Source: Cellulomonas sp. C5510
GTDB taxonomy: Bacteria; Actinomycetota; Actinomycetes; Actinomycetales; Cellulomonadaceae
Reading direction: 5' to 3'
Assembly (NCBI RefSeq): GCF_019797765.1
Contig: NZ_CP081862.1
Coordinates: 2,604,001-2,668,000 of the forward strand
Length of the DNA stretch: 64,000 bases
Part shown: piece by piece, positions 1-10,058 of the stretch
Layout of the letters: each line of letters opens with the position of its first letter
Position numbering within the stretch: position 1 is the stretch's first letter
The notes under the pieces: model-generated
Told to the model about the DNA's origin: nothing
What the model saw: the letters and a program-made list of their open reading frames with translations, nothing else
Database searches by the model: none
Program-made: the position numbers and the translations under genes

Positions 1-181
1 CGGCCGTCGCCTCGGTCAGCGCGTCCTGCACCAGGTCGAAGCTGGTGCCGAGCCCGCCGTCGCCGTCACCGCCGGCGGCCACGATCAGCACGTCCGGCGC
101 CATCTGCCCCGCCAGCTCCCGCAGCCCCGCGGCGAGCCGCTCGGAGTGCGAGACCAGCACCAGGGCGACGGGGGCGCTCAT
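1..181 (-). CDS. dhaM: DhaM, PTS-dependent dihydroxyacetone kinase phosphotransfer subunit (5' part only)
   Basis: Only the first 60 codons are in the window; the gene continues past base 1. The visible N-terminus is an EIIA-mannose-type domain: a beta strand ending in LVLVSHS with the expected phospho-accepting histidine at residue 12, then QMAPDVLIVAAGGDGDGG and GTSFDLVQDAL, the usual DhaM signature. The protein relays phosphate from HPr to the ADP bound by DhaL. The ATG at 179-181 overlaps the dhaL stop (ATGA), so the subunits are translationally coupled. Whether the C-terminal HPr-like and EI-like domains of some DhaM proteins are present cannot be seen. Confidence 0.93.
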   Translation of the reverse strand, partial: MSAPVALVLVSHSERLAAGLRELAGQMAPDVLIVAAGGDGDGGLGTSFDLVQDALTEATA

Positions 182-822
182 GCCGCCGCCGCCGTGGCCG
201 CAGCGGCCTCGAGGATCAGCGCGCTCGACGTCGCGCCCGGGTCCTGGTGCCCGGCGGAGCGCTCGCCGAGGTACGACGCCCGGCCCTTCGTGGCGACGAG
301 CGGGATGGTCGCGAGCGCCCCCGCCCGCGCGGCCTCGGCCGCCGCCGCGAGGACCGCCGCCGGCGACGCCCCCGCGTCCGCGGCCTGCACGGCGGCCTCG
401 ACCGCGGGGGTCCAGGCGTCGACCATCGTCTTCTCCCCGGTGGTGGCCTTCCCGCGGACCACGATGCCCTCGAGCCCGGCCTCCAGCATCGCCACGACGG
501 CGTGGGCGTCCAGCCCCGGGACGCCCGTGACCTTCGCCGCCCGCAGGTACGCGGTCCCGTAGAGCGGGCCGGCCGCCCCGCCCACCGTCGACATCAGCGT
601 GGTCGCGACGAGCTTGAGCACCGCACCCACGTCGCCCGGCGGCGCCTCCAGCGCGTCGAGCTTGGCCAGCACGGCGGTGAAGCCCCGGCTGAGGTTCTCG
701 CCGTGGTCGCCGTCGCCGATCTGCCGGTCGAGCTCGATGAGCTCCTCCCGGTTCTCGGCGACCACCTGCGCCGTCCGGCGCACCCAGGCCTCCGCCCACG
801 TCGCACCCAGGGAATCCGTCAT
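178..822 (-). CDS. dhaL: DhaL, ADP-binding subunit of dihydroxyacetone kinase
   Basis: Protein of 214 residues, normal for the family. The nucleotide/Mg site IGDGDHG is at residues 35-41 (Asp32, Asp37, Asp39 being the expected ligands), followed by the helical barrel with STVGGAAGPLYGTAY near residues 80-95. In PTS-dependent kinases DhaL holds ADP as a cofactor that is rephosphorylated by DhaM and passes phosphate to the dihydroxyacetone bound by DhaK. It lies between dhaK (85 bases upstream) and dhaM (4-base overlap downstream), so the three form an operon read from about 1903 towards base 1. Confidence 0.95.
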   Translation of the reverse strand: MTDSLGATWAEAWVRRTAQVVAENREELIELDRQIGDGDHGENLSRGFTAVLAKLDALEAPPGDVGAVLKLVATTLMSTVGGAAGPLYGTAYLRAAKVTGVPGLDAHAVVAMLEAGLEGIVVRGKATTGEKTMVDAWTPAVEAAVQAADAGASPAAVLAAAAEAARAGALATIPLVATKGRASYLGERSAGHQDPGATSSALILEAAAATAAAA

Positions 823-907
823 GCTCCGCTCCCACCTCCGCCGTCGTGCCGGCGGCCACGCGTCCCGGAGGACGGCGGGCCCGACGCCCCCGGCAGCCGT
901 CTCGCGG

Positions 908-1903
<996 letters not shown>

Positions 1904-2000
1904 GTCGGTGGTTCCCTTCCGCGCGGCCGGTCGCGGCGCCGTCGTCGCGACAGCACTCACACTCGCCGCGCTGGTGGCGGGCGTCAAGGGGCAGGCGTGC

Positions 2001-2030
2001 GCCCGGGGTGCACGTTCGTGCACCCCGGGC
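2001..2030 (-). terminator. Hairpin terminator downstream of folC
   Basis: A perfect 13-base inverted repeat (2001-2013 with 2018-2030) encloses a 4-base loop, 10 bases past the folC stop. There is no obvious U tract, as is common in high-GC actinobacteria. It separates ileS-folC from the dha operon. Confidence 0.7.
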
Positions 2031-2040
2031 ACCGGCCGTC

Positions 2041-3432
2041 TCAGGCCCGGCCGAACAGCGTCCGCGCCTCCGCGACCAGCAGGATCGACCCGGTCACCAG
2101 CACGGCGGCGCCGCGCTCGACGTCCCGCTCCGCCAGGTCCGCGGCCAGCGTCACCGCGTCGTCCAGCCGCTCCCGCACGTGCACGCGGTCCTCGCCGAAG
2201 ACGTCCCGGGCGATCTCGGCGAGGTCGTCGACCTCGAGGGCCCGGGGCGTCGAGGCCCGGGTCACCACCACGTGGTCGAGCGCCGGCTCCAGCACCGCGA
2301 GGATGTTCTCCGGGTCCTTGTCCGCCATGACGCCGACCACGCCCACGACGCTCTGGAACGCGAAGGCCTCCTCCAGCGCCGCGACCAGCGCCTCGGCGCC
2401 CGCCGGGTTGTGGGCGCCGTCGACGATCACAGTCGGGCTCGACCGCACCAGCTCCAGGCGCCCCGGGGAGTCCGCGTCCGCGAACGCCACCTCCACCACC
2501 GAGCCGTCGAGCGCGCCGCCCCCGGCCATGAGGGCCTCCGTGGCGGCGAGCGCCGCCAGCGCGTTGTGCGCCTGGTGCTCCCCGTGCAGCGGCAGGAAGA
2601 TGTCCGTGTACACACCGCCCGTGCCACGCAGCGTGAGCAGCTGTCCGCCGACCGCGACCTGGCGCTCGACCACGTCGATGTCGATGCCCTCGCGCACCAC
2701 GCGCGCCCCGCGCTCGGCGGCTGCGTGGAGGATGACGCCCTCCGCGTCCTCCTCCTGGCGCGCCAGCACCAGCGTGGCGCCGTCCTTGACGATCCCGGCC
2801 TTCTCCCCCGCGATCTCCACGAGGGTGTGCCCGAGCCAGCGCTCGTGGTCGTGCGCCACCGGGGTGATGACCGCGACCTCGCCGTCCGCGACGTTCGTCG
2901 CGTCCCAGCGCCCGCCCATCCCGACCTCGACCACCGCCACGTCCACCGGCGCGTCCGCGAACGCCGCGAACGCCATGACCGTGAACACCTCGAAGAACGA
3001 CAGCCGCGGCCGCCCCTCCGCCTGCTCCCGTACGTCCACCATGTGCACGTACGGCGCGACGTCCTGCCACACCTCGACGAACCGCTCGTCGGAGATCGGC
3101 TCGCCGTCGATCGCGATGCGCTCGGTGACCCGGCTCAGGTGCGGGCTCGTGAACCGTCCCGTCCGCAGCCCGTGCTCGCGCACCAGCCGCTCGACCATGC
3201 GGGCCGTCGACGTCTTGCCGTTGGTGCCCGTGAGGTGCACGACCCGGTACGCGCGCTGCGGGTCGCCCAGCAGCTCGCACACCGCCCGCACCCGGTCGAG
3301 CGTCGGGTCGAAGTCGTGCTCGGGCGCCCGCTCGAGGATCCCCGCGTACACCTCGTCCGCGGCCCGGCGGGCGGCCGCCGCGGCCTCGTCGCGCAGGTGG
3401 TCGGCGCCGCCCCGGCCCTTCCCGGCGGCCAT
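2041..3432 (-). CDS. folC: FolC, folylpolyglutamate synthase / dihydrofolate synthase
   Basis: Protein of 463 residues of the Mur-ligase-like family. The ATP-binding P-loop GTNGKTST is at residues 69-76. Further on are FFEVFTVMAFAAFA, the VVEVGMGGRWDATN motif and VIVDGAHNP in the C-terminal domain, all diagnostic of FolC. It joins glutamate to dihydropteroate and extends folate polyglutamate tails. The ATG at 3430-3432 shares one base with the ileS stop (TGATG), so it is probably translated by coupling to ileS. ileS-folC (sometimes with valS) is a familiar pairing in actinobacteria. A strong hairpin follows the stop. Confidence 0.95.
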   Translation of the reverse strand: MAAGKGRGGADHLRDEAAAAARRAADEVYAGILERAPEHDFDPTLDRVRAVCELLGDPQRAYRVVHLTGTNGKTSTARMVERLVREHGLRTGRFTSPHLSRVTERIAIDGEPISDERFVEVWQDVAPYVHMVDVREQAEGRPRLSFFEVFTVMAFAAFADAPVDVAVVEVGMGGRWDATNVADGEVAVITPVAHDHERWLGHTLVEIAGEKAGIVKDGATLVLARQEEDAEGVILHAAAERGARVVREGIDIDVVERQVAVGGQLLTLRGTGGVYTDIFLPLHGEHQAHNALAALAATEALMAGGGALDGSVVEVAFADADSPGRLELVRSSPTVIVDGAHNPAGAEALVAALEEAFAFQSVVGVVGVMADKDPENILAVLEPALDHVVVTRASTPRALEVDDLAEIARDVFGEDRVHVRERLDDAVTLAADLAERDVERGAAVLVTGSILLVAEARTLFGRA

Positions 3433-6400
3433 CAGGCGTCCACCCGCTCGACGCCGACCGCGAGCTCGGCGCCCTCCGCTTGCTCGAGCACCACCGCCGT
3501 CGCGAGCGTCTCGGACGCGATGAACTCCCGGTGCGCCTCGACGGCCGCGCGGTGCTCCGCGGGCACGCCCAGCGTCAGCCGGATCCGGTCGGTCACCGCC
3601 AGGTCGGCGGCCTTGCGGGCGTCCTGCACGGCACGCACCACGTCGCGGGCGTAGCCCTCGGCGAGCAGCGCGTCGTCCAGCGCGAGGTCCAGCACCACGA
3701 AACCGCCGGACGGCAGCACGCCCGCGGCCAGCGTGGGCGCCTCCCCCTCGGCGGTCGTCACGTCGATCGACGTCGTGAGCTCGTACTCGGAGTCCAGCAC
3801 CGGCACGTCGCCCTCGTCGGTGCGGACCACCACGCGGCCCTCCGCGTCGGTCGACCAGTCGCCGGCCTTCGCGGCCCGGATGACCGCCTGGACGCCGCGG
3901 CCCAGGCGCGGACCGGCGGCACGGGCGTTCACCGCGAGGTTGCGGCGCACCGCCACCCCGCCCGCGGCGGCCTCCTCGACCGTCGACAGCACGACGTCCT
4001 TGACGTTGAGCTCCGCGGCCAGCAGGTCCCGGAACGGCGCGAGGGCCTGCGGGTCCGGCGTCGCGACGCGCAGCTCCCGCAGCGGCTGACGGACACGCAG
4101 CGCGTTCGCCTTCCGCAGCGCGAGCGCCGCCGAGACGGCCTCCCGCACCCCGTCGACGGCCACGACGAGGTCGTCGTCCGCCGCCAGCGCGACGTCGTCC
4201 GCCCCGCCGTCCCCGAGCACCGGCCAGTCCGTCAGGTGCACGGAGCGCTCGCCGGTCAGGCCGCGCCACACCTCCTCCGACAGCAGCGGCGCGAGCGGCG
4301 CCATCACCCGGGTCAGGGTCTCCAGCGCCGTCCACAGCGTGTCGAACGCCGCGGCGTCCTCCGCCCAGAACCGGTCGCGCTGCGTGCGGACGTACCAGTT
4401 GGTCAGCAGGTCCAGGTGCACCCGCACCGTCTCGCAGGCCCCCGGCACGTCGTACGCGTCGAGCTGCGCCGTCACGTCCTCGACCAGCCGCCGCGTGCGG
4501 GCCAGCAGGTACCGGTCCATCGTCGACAGCCGGCCCTCGGCGTGGTCCTGCGCCGTGACGCGCCGCGCGGTGAGGCCGTCGCCGGCCGCGTTGGCGTACA
4601 GCGCGAAGAAGTACCACGTGCTCCACAGCGGCAGCAGCACCTGGCGGACCTCCGAGCGGATGCCCTCCTCCGTGACGACCAGGTTGCCGCCGCGCAGGAT
4701 CGGCGACGCCATGAGGAACCACCGCATCGCGTCCGACCCGTCGCGGTCGAACACCTCGTTCACGTCCGGGTAGTTGCGCAGCGACTTGCTCATCTTGCGG
4801 CCGTCGGAGCCCAGGACGATGCCGTGCGACACCGACGTGCGGAACGCCGGCCGGTCGAACAGCGCGGTGGCCAGCACGTGCAGCAGGTAGAACCAGCCGC
4901 GGGTCTGCCCGATGTACTCCGTGATGAAGTCGCCCGGGTAGTGGTGGTCGAACCAGTCCGCGTTCTCGAACGGGTAGTGCACCTGCGCGTACGGCATCGA
5001 CCCGGAGTCGAACCACACGTCCAGGACGTCCGGGATCCGGCGCATCGTCGAGCGCCCGCTCGGGTCGTCGGGGTTCGGGCGGGTCAGCTCGTCGATGAAC
5101 GGCCGGTGCAGGTCCGGCTCCCCGGCGTCGTTCAGCGGCAGCCGGCCGAAGTCGGCCTCCAGCTCCGCGAACGAGCCGTACACGTCGATCCGCGGGTACT
5201 GGGGGTCGTCGCTCACCCACACCGGGATCGGCGTGCCCCAGTAGCGGTTGCGGGAAACCGACCAGTCACGCGCGCCGGCCAGCCAGTTGCCGAACTGGCC
5301 GTCCTTGATGTGCTCGGGCACCCAGGAGATGTCCTGGTTCAGCTCGACCATCCGGTCGCGGAACGCCGTCACCTTGACGAACCACGACGACACCGCCTTG
5401 TAGATCAGCGGGTGCCGGCAGCGCCAGCAGTGCGGGTAGGAGTGCACGTACGACGCCTGGCGCAGCAGCCGGCCGTCCGCGCGCAGCCGCTGCGTGATCG
5501 GCTTGTTCGCCTCGAACACCTGCAGGCCCTGGAAGTCCGGGACCAGGGACGTGAACTTCCCGCCCTCGTCGACGCTCAGCACCGTCGGGATGCCCGCGGC
5601 CTCGCAGGTCTCCTGGTCGACCTCGCCGTACGCCGGGGCCTGGTGCACCACGCCGGTGCCGTCCTCGGTGGTGACGTAGTCCGCGAGCAGCACCTGGAAG
5701 CCGTGCTCCGCCATGCCCGGCTGGTCCGCGAGGTAGCCGAACAGCGGCTCGTACCGCACGCCCGCCAGCTCGGCGCCGCGCAGGGTCGGGCTCGTCCCGC
5801 GGGCCTCCGCGCGCGCCACCGCCGCCTCCCACGCGTCGTCCGCCGAGGCGTAGCCGAGGTCCTTCGCGTACCCCGGCAGCAGGGCCCGCGCCAGCAGGAA
5901 GTCCTCGCCGCGCAGCGCGTCCTGCAGCCCTTCGCGGTCCCCCGCGAGGCGCGCGTGCGGCACCACGACGTACTCCACGTCCGGCCCGACCGCGAGCGCC
6001 GAGTTGGTGGGCAGCGTCCACGGGGTCGTCGTCCACGCCAGCGCCGCGACGCCCGCGAGCCCGAGCTCCTCGGCGCGCGCCCCCGTCAGCGGGAACGTCA
6101 CCGTCACCGTCTGGTCCTGGACGTCCCGGTAGACGTCGTCGTCCATCCGCAGCTCGTGGTTCGACAGCGGCGTCTGGTCGTTCCAGCAGTACGGCAGCAC
6201 GCGGTAGCCCTCGTACGCCCAGCCCTTGTCGTACAGCTGCTTGAACGCCCAGATCACCGACTCCATGAACGTCGGGTCCAGCGTCTTGTAGTCGTGGTCG
6301 AAGTCCACCCACCGCGCCTGCCGGGTCACGTACACCCGCCACTCGTCGGTGTAGCGCAGCACCGACGTGCGGCACGCGTCGTTGAACGCCTTGATGCCCA

Positions 6401-6803
6401 TCGTCTCGATCTGGGACTTGTCCGTGATGCCGAGGATCCGCTCCGCCTCGAGCTCCGCCGGCAGGCCGTGCGTGTCCCAGCCGAACCGGCGCTCCACGCG
6501 GCGGCCCCGCTGCGTCTGGTACCGGCCCACGATGTCCTTCGCGTAGCCCGTCAGCAGGTGCCCGTAGTGCGGCAGGCCGTTCGCGAACGGCGGGCCGTCG
6601 TAGAACACGAACTCGTTCGCGCCGTCCGCGCCGGCGTCACGCGCGTCGATCGACGCCTGGAACGTGCCGTCCGCCTCCCAGTACGCGAGGACGTCCTTCT
6701 CCAGCGCGGGCAGGTCGGGGGACGCGGGCAGGCCGAACGCGGCCCCGGGCGACGACGGGGCGACGTGCTTGCCGGCGGGCGAGCGGTGCAGGGGGTAGGC
6801 CAT
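3432..6803 (-). CDS. ileS: IleS, isoleucyl-tRNA synthetase (eukaryote-like type)
   Basis: Protein of 1123 residues, a class I synthetase that charges tRNA-Ile in the cytosol. The HIGH-type motif is HYGH at 79-82, the catalytic loop contains GWDTHGLP, and KMSKS is at 670-674. The CP1 editing domain lies between them and an anticodon-binding domain follows. The length and the THGLP wording match the second, eukaryote-like bacterial IleRS class, which in characterised cases is much less sensitive to mupirocin; resistance here is inference only. The ATG at 6801-6803 has an AGGAG site at 6815-6819. Expression is almost certainly set by the T-box leader upstream. folC follows with a one-base overlap. 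Confidence 0.97.
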   Translation of the reverse strand: MAYPLHRSPAGKHVAPSSPGAAFGLPASPDLPALEKDVLAYWEADGTFQASIDARDAGADGANEFVFYDGPPFANGLPHYGHLLTGYAKDIVGRYQTQRGRRVERRFGWDTHGLPAELEAERILGITDKSQIETMGIKAFNDACRTSVLRYTDEWRVYVTRQARWVDFDHDYKTLDPTFMESVIWAFKQLYDKGWAYEGYRVLPYCWNDQTPLSNHELRMDDDVYRDVQDQTVTVTFPLTGARAEELGLAGVAALAWTTTPWTLPTNSALAVGPDVEYVVVPHARLAGDREGLQDALRGEDFLLARALLPGYAKDLGYASADDAWEAAVARAEARGTSPTLRGAELAGVRYEPLFGYLADQPGMAEHGFQVLLADYVTTEDGTGVVHQAPAYGEVDQETCEAAGIPTVLSVDEGGKFTSLVPDFQGLQVFEANKPITQRLRADGRLLRQASYVHSYPHCWRCRHPLIYKAVSSWFVKVTAFRDRMVELNQDISWVPEHIKDGQFGNWLAGARDWSVSRNRYWGTPIPVWVSDDPQYPRIDVYGSFAELEADFGRLPLNDAGEPDLHRPFIDELTRPNPDDPSGRSTMRRIPDVLDVWFDSGSMPYAQVHYPFENADWFDHHYPGDFITEYIGQTRGWFYLLHVLATALFDRPAFRTSVSHGIVLGSDGRKMSKSLRNYPDVNEVFDRDGSDAMRWFLMASPILRGGNLVVTEEGIRSEVRQVLLPLWSTWYFFALYANAAGDGLTARRVTAQDHAEGRLSTMDRYLLARTRRLVEDVTAQLDAYDVPGACETVRVHLDLLTNWYVRTQRDRFWAEDAAAFDTLWTALETLTRVMAPLAPLLSEEVWRGLTGERSVHLTDWPVLGDGGADDVALAADDDLVVAVDGVREAVSAALALRKANALRVRQPLRELRVATPDPQALAPFRDLLAAELNVKDVVLSTVEEAAAGGVAVRRNLAVNARAAGPRLGRGVQAVIRAAKAGDWSTDAEGRVVVRTDEGDVPVLDSEYELTTSIDVTTAEGEAPTLAAGVLPSGGFVVLDLALDDALLAEGYARDVVRAVQDARKAADLAVTDRIRLTLGVPAEHRAAVEAHREFIASETLATAVVLEQAEGAELAVGVERVDA

Positions 6804-6904
6804 GGCGGATGGCGCTCCTGTGGTCGGTGCTCCCGCCGGCGGGCGGCGGGGGCGGTGCGGTTCGGCAGGACCACGGGGACGACGTCACCCGGGCCGGACA
6901 CCGA

Positions 6905-7096
6905 CCCGGGGGCACCGCGGTACCACCCCGCTTGCCGTCCACCGTGCCCCTCGCGGGGTGCGGTGCGCGACCACTCTGCGCTGCGGCTGTGACGGGCCTG
7001 CCCCGTCCGGTTCTACTGGGGACGCGCCCGGTGGTGCGACGCGGCCTGTTCTTCCGGAGGCTCCCCGGTGATGGCCGGATCGGTGCCTGTGGGCAC
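6905..7096 (-). promoter_or_regulatory. Isoleucine T-box riboswitch in the ileS leader (translational type likely)
   Basis: On the minus strand the leader carries the T-box core GGGGTGGTACCGCG at 6929-6916, the stretch that pairs with the 3' end of uncharged tRNA. Upstream, the short Stem I contains GGCCATCACCGGGGAGCC followed by TCCGGAAGAAC. The ATC at 7072-7070 in this context is the specifier codon for tRNA-Ile. This matches the short-Stem-I ileS T-boxes known from actinobacteria, where uncharged tRNA-Ile frees the ribosome binding site. No U-rich terminator is visible between the core and the ATG at 6803. A CAGGA at the Shine-Dalgarno (6820-6816) could pair with TCCTG at 6870-6866, which fits control of translation; that pairing is inference. 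Confidence 0.9.
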
Positions 7097-7097
7097 G

Positions 7098-7103
7098 AGT
7101 GTA
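7098..7103 (-). promoter_or_regulatory. Candidate -10 element of the ileS promoter
   Basis: TACACT on the minus strand lies 7-8 bases before the first predicted T-box stem (a TGCC/GGCA hairpin at 7095-7084), the right distance for transcription to start at the leader. No convincing -35 hexamer is visible. Confidence 0.45.
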
Positions 7104-7403
7104 GCGACGGTGGCGGACCTGAACGCGCGGAGCGTGCCGGGCGCCGGTGCCGCCTGTCGGCGGGGCAGACGGGCGGCTCCTCGACGGCATCGTCCGTGCT
7201 CTGGCCCGGAGCGGACGGCGTGAGCGCACGCGCGGGCACGCACCACCAACGATCCGCGGCCCGGGTGAGCATCGACTTCGGCAACGACACGCCCGATCGA
7301 GTCCGCCGGAACAGTCCGATCACCGTGCTCAGGCTGCTCCACGCGAGAGGTTGGAACACGACGTCACCGCGTGCGGCTTGCTCGCCCCAGGCGGGTAGTA
7401 CAG
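7104..7403. other. Gene-free stretch between the ileS leader and the toxin island
   Basis: About 300 bases with short open frames in several phases but no codon pattern, motif or ribosome site that supports a gene. It should hold the upstream part of the ileS promoter. I see no tRNA, terminator-grade hairpin or repeat. Confidence 0.5.
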
Positions 7404-8177
7404 CTAGAGCCGCAGCAGAGCGTCGCGCACCGACACGCCTGCGCCGACGCGCACGACGAGTTCACCGCCCAGGTCCTGCGAACGGGACCACACACGGAAC
7501 TGCACGCACCCACCCTCCGCCCGAACGGAGATCTTCGATGCAGCCTCTCGCTCGAGCACGAGGCCCTCCTGGTCGCCGTCGAGCCATCGGACACTCGCCG
7601 CCCCGGCGATCTCGTCCCAGGTGAGAGTCACGGCGTCGCCGTCGCCCGCCCACGCCGTCGACGAAGCCACTCCAGGCTGCTCAGACGACTCGACCATGAC
7701 CCCAAGCTCCCTGACATCGTCGAGGTGAGAAACCTCAAGCCGAGCGCGCATCACGAACCCCCCATCGGAATGACCGTCGACAGCCGTCGGCCTTCGTCGG
7801 TGACTTGCCAGGTCGACCACCTTCAATCCGAAGGGCCCAGACGCCTCCCCAGGCTCATGGTCCTCGTCGCCTGGCACTCGGAGCATCGATCCGTCCACGA
7901 AGTCGAGTTCCAGCCGGCCATCGTCGAAGGCTCTCGCCGATGCAAGGTTCGTCCGCTCCAGCGCCAGCACCGGCCGCAAGTTCAGCGGGTCACCCTCTGG
8001 CACCAGCACGTGCTCGTGGCGGTCGGCGTCGATCAGACGAAACGGTTGTTCGATTCGGAACGAATAGCCGTCGGATGTCGCGATCACCACCGCGCAGTCA
8101 ATCGCTATGTGCGTGGCACGACCAGCGATATCGAAGTCCCAGCCGTCATCGTCCCCTCGGCGCCGGATACCGCTCAC
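7404..8177 (-). CDS. Immunity-like protein of the Rhs island (DUF6188-like N-terminal half)
   Basis: Protein of 257 residues with no signal peptide or membrane segment, so probably cytosolic. The first half (WDFDIAGRATHIAID, SFRIEQPFRL, LRPVLALERT, LELDFVDGSMLRV) resembles small actinobacterial beta-rich proteins I associate with DUF6188; the second half I do not recognise. I chose the GTG at 8177 because it overlaps the stop of the toxin-tail fragment (GTGA) and AGGA lies about 9 bases upstream; ATGs at 8186 and 8195 are alternatives. The overlap with a toxin-like tail is how immunity genes usually sit. Codon use is less GC-biased than in the flanking housekeeping genes. Function as an immunity protein is inference. 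Confidence 0.65.
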   Translation of the reverse strand: MSGIRRRGDDDGWDFDIAGRATHIAIDCAVVIATSDGYSFRIEQPFRLIDADRHEHVLVPEGDPLNLRPVLALERTNLASARAFDDGRLELDFVDGSMLRVPGDEDHEPGEASGPFGLKVVDLASHRRRPTAVDGHSDGGFVMRARLEVSHLDDVRELGVMVESSEQPGVASSTAWAGDGDAVTLTWDEIAGAASVRWLDGDQEGLVLEREAASKISVRAEGGCVQFRVWSRSQDLGGELVVRVGAGVSVRDALLRL

Positions 8178-8356
8178 TGGGGCCATCCTGGCCATGGGCC
8201 GCCGTAAGTCCCGGAGATGTGCGTCGCAGCGGGCGGTCCGGGCTTGCCGAAGACGTCCACCGGCTGGCCGTAGGAGTTGTAGACGCGAACGTAGCCGTCG
8301 GGGTACTCCAGAGCTACTGACGGACGAAGACGGACGACATCCGAGCCCGCTACCGC
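8174..8356 (-). pseudogene. Orphan C-terminal tail of a polymorphic toxin
   Basis: An open stretch of 60 codons between an in-frame TGA (8359-8357) and the stop at 8176-8174, with no usable start codon near its beginning. It encodes YVRVYNSYGQPVDVFGKPG followed by THIS and a Trp/Pro-rich end (GGPWPGWPQ), wording I associate with the ends of actinobacterial Rhs/polymorphic toxins. It has no upstream delivery module of its own and follows directly after another small gene. It looks like a displaced toxin tip left by recombination, and its partner gene (7404-8177) overlaps its stop. Toxin activity of such a short piece is doubtful. Confidence 0.6.
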
Positions 8357-8679
8357 TCACGGGCGAGCCACGCGATCTCGCCTATGTTGGGATCACGGCC
8401 AAACTCCCTCCAGTCGCGGAGCGCGCGCTCAATTCCCGACCGCACCGGCCACGGCGAAAAGACGCCGGAGCCGTCTCCCATGTCACCAATGCGCACAGCA
8501 GAATGCGATAGCCCCTGGAGAACCGCTCGGGCAATCTCCCGAACAAGATCGTCGTCCGCCAGACTCAACCTGCGGCGAATATCCCATGGGATCACCCAGA
8601 GCCCGACGTAGTCTTCGTCGAGTTCTCGACTTATGCTTTCCCCCACCGCAACGGCGATCGCCGCTTCATCCGGACTCAT
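8350..8679 (-). CDS. Small acidic protein, candidate immunity protein
   Basis: Protein of 109 residues, helical and acidic, with no signal or membrane segment (MSPDEAAIAVAVGESISREL..., ending DPNIGEIAWLARER). I do not recognise the family. Its ATG overlaps the stop of the truncated Rhs-type gene (ATGA at 8679-8676), so it is translationally coupled to it, and its own stop runs into the orphan toxin tail. Position, size and charge are those expected of an immunity protein for the toxin that once ended the upstream gene. A general hypothetical protein cannot be excluded. Confidence 0.6.
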   Translation of the reverse strand: MSPDEAAIAVAVGESISRELDEDYVGLWVIPWDIRRRLSLADDDLVREIARAVLQGLSHSAVRIGDMGDGSGVFSPWPVRSGIERALRDWREFGRDPNIGEIAWLARER

Positions 8680-10058
8680 GGGTTGAGCTTCAGTTTCGTG
8701 ATGTCGACTCCTGAGATGTTCACGTCGATCGTCGCCTCCGTGTTCGGGCTACGCGACATGGTGGTTCGACCGCCCGGCCAGGGCGTGGCGGAGTTGAAGT
8801 CCGCGACCCGGTGCAGCGAGATCTCCCGCGGCGTGCAGTCGAAGGAGTGTGTGCCGACGGCTGAGAACGTCGCCGACGTGATCTGGCTCGACGACAGGGA
8901 TCCGATCGCGCCCAGGCCGGTGAACGTCCACAGCAGCCGGCTCTTGAACGTCGTGGAGCACGTGGTGGTCACCCCCCGGTCGCACAGTCCCACGCCCTCG
9001 TCGGGGTCGAAGGACCACGACTGCCCGTACACGTCGCGGATCGCCGTCCACAGGTTCCGCGAACCACTCACGGACGGGTCGATGTAGACGGGCCAGACGG
9101 TCTCCTCGGCCGTGAGCATCGCGTCGTCGGGGACGATCGTGACTGCCCCGTCGTCGACCGCGACGGGCATCTGGGCGACGACGTCCCCGGCGCCTGGCCC
9201 GTCAACCGGGTCCACGTCCACGGTATCGAGACCCGAGGGGTCGACCGGCACGTCGGCGCGGAACGCCGCGCGTCCCAGCGACGCGAGACCCGGCTGCGGC
9301 TCGGAGGAGGCGGAGTCCCACATCCGCGGCGTCGGGCTGGAGAACACCGGCAGGCCGTCCGGGTCCTGGGCGACGAAGCCGCCCGCGGAGGCGACGACAT
9401 CGAGCCCGTCGCTCACCTCGACCGGGAAACGCAGTTCGTCCAGCTGCGGGTTCGCGGCAGCCTCCGGCGACTCGACACGGAGGACCTCCGAGAACCCGGT
9501 GGCGTCCTCGGACACGGTCAGCAGGAGGTCGACGCCCGGCAGTACGTCGGCGTACGTGATCCGTGCCCCGTCCACCGTCGGGGCTGGGAGGTCGAGCGGG
9601 ACGTCGAACGTCAGCTCGTGCCCGTCGCGAGCCAGGCGCGCGAGCGGCAGGTCCGCCGACCCGTCGGAGAACGTCATCGAGGTGACCGGGGCCGCCACGA
9701 CGAGACCGTCGTCGCCGGGGACGACGGAGGGGGCGACGTCGACCCACTCCCCGTCGAGCTCGGCGCGCACGGCCGTGGCGGACGTCTGCCACGTCATCGT
9801 GCCGTCCGGATCGGCGTAGAGCGTGTCCCAGGGCGTTCGGGCATCGACGACCTCGACCCGCTGGTCGCACTGCTGCGCGGTGGTGCTGGCGGTCGTCTCG
9901 TCGACGACGGCCGACTCGCACGCGACCTCGACCGAGTCGCCCGGCGCCTCGGACGGGGTGGATGCGGGACTCGTCCCGGTTACCTGGGCAACGAGGAGAC
10001 CGGCGACGAGAACCGACATCGATCGATGTGCAGGCACGGCAAAGCGAAGCGAACGCAA
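8676..10058 (-). CDS. Truncated Rhs-type secreted protein, N-terminal module only
   Basis: Protein of 460 residues. An N-terminal hydrophobic export signal (around MSVLVAGLLVAQVTG) is followed by the leader domain common in large actinobacterial Rhs proteins (WDTLYADPDGTMTWQTSATA, VDVAPSVVPGDDGL, MTFSDGSADLPLARLA) and a DNRLRE-like beta domain (VWPVYIDPSVSG, FDPDEGVGLCD, FDCTPREISLHRVADF). Full-length relatives are usually well over 1000 residues with YD repeats and a toxin tip. Here the domain breaks off after about residue 435 into an unrelated short end (TIDVNISGVDITKLKLNP) that may be the last codons of a toxin. The start is TTG at 10058 with AGGGGG upstream; ATG at 10019 is an alternative. 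Probably a deletion product; export without YD repeats would deliver nothing. Confidence 0.75.
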   Translation of the reverse strand: MRSLRFAVPAHRSMSVLVAGLLVAQVTGTSPASTPSEAPGDSVEVACESAVVDETTASTTAQQCDQRVEVVDARTPWDTLYADPDGTMTWQTSATAVRAELDGEWVDVAPSVVPGDDGLVVAAPVTSMTFSDGSADLPLARLARDGHELTFDVPLDLPAPTVDGARITYADVLPGVDLLLTVSEDATGFSEVLRVESPEAAANPQLDELRFPVEVSDGLDVVASAGGFVAQDPDGLPVFSSPTPRMWDSASSEPQPGLASLGRAAFRADVPVDPSGLDTVDVDPVDGPGAGDVVAQMPVAVDDGAVTIVPDDAMLTAEETVWPVYIDPSVSGSRNLWTAIRDVYGQSWSFDPDEGVGLCDRGVTTTCSTTFKSRLLWTFTGLGAIGSLSSSQITSATFSAVGTHSFDCTPREISLHRVADFNSATPWPGGRTTMSRSPNTEATIDVNISGVDITKLKLNP

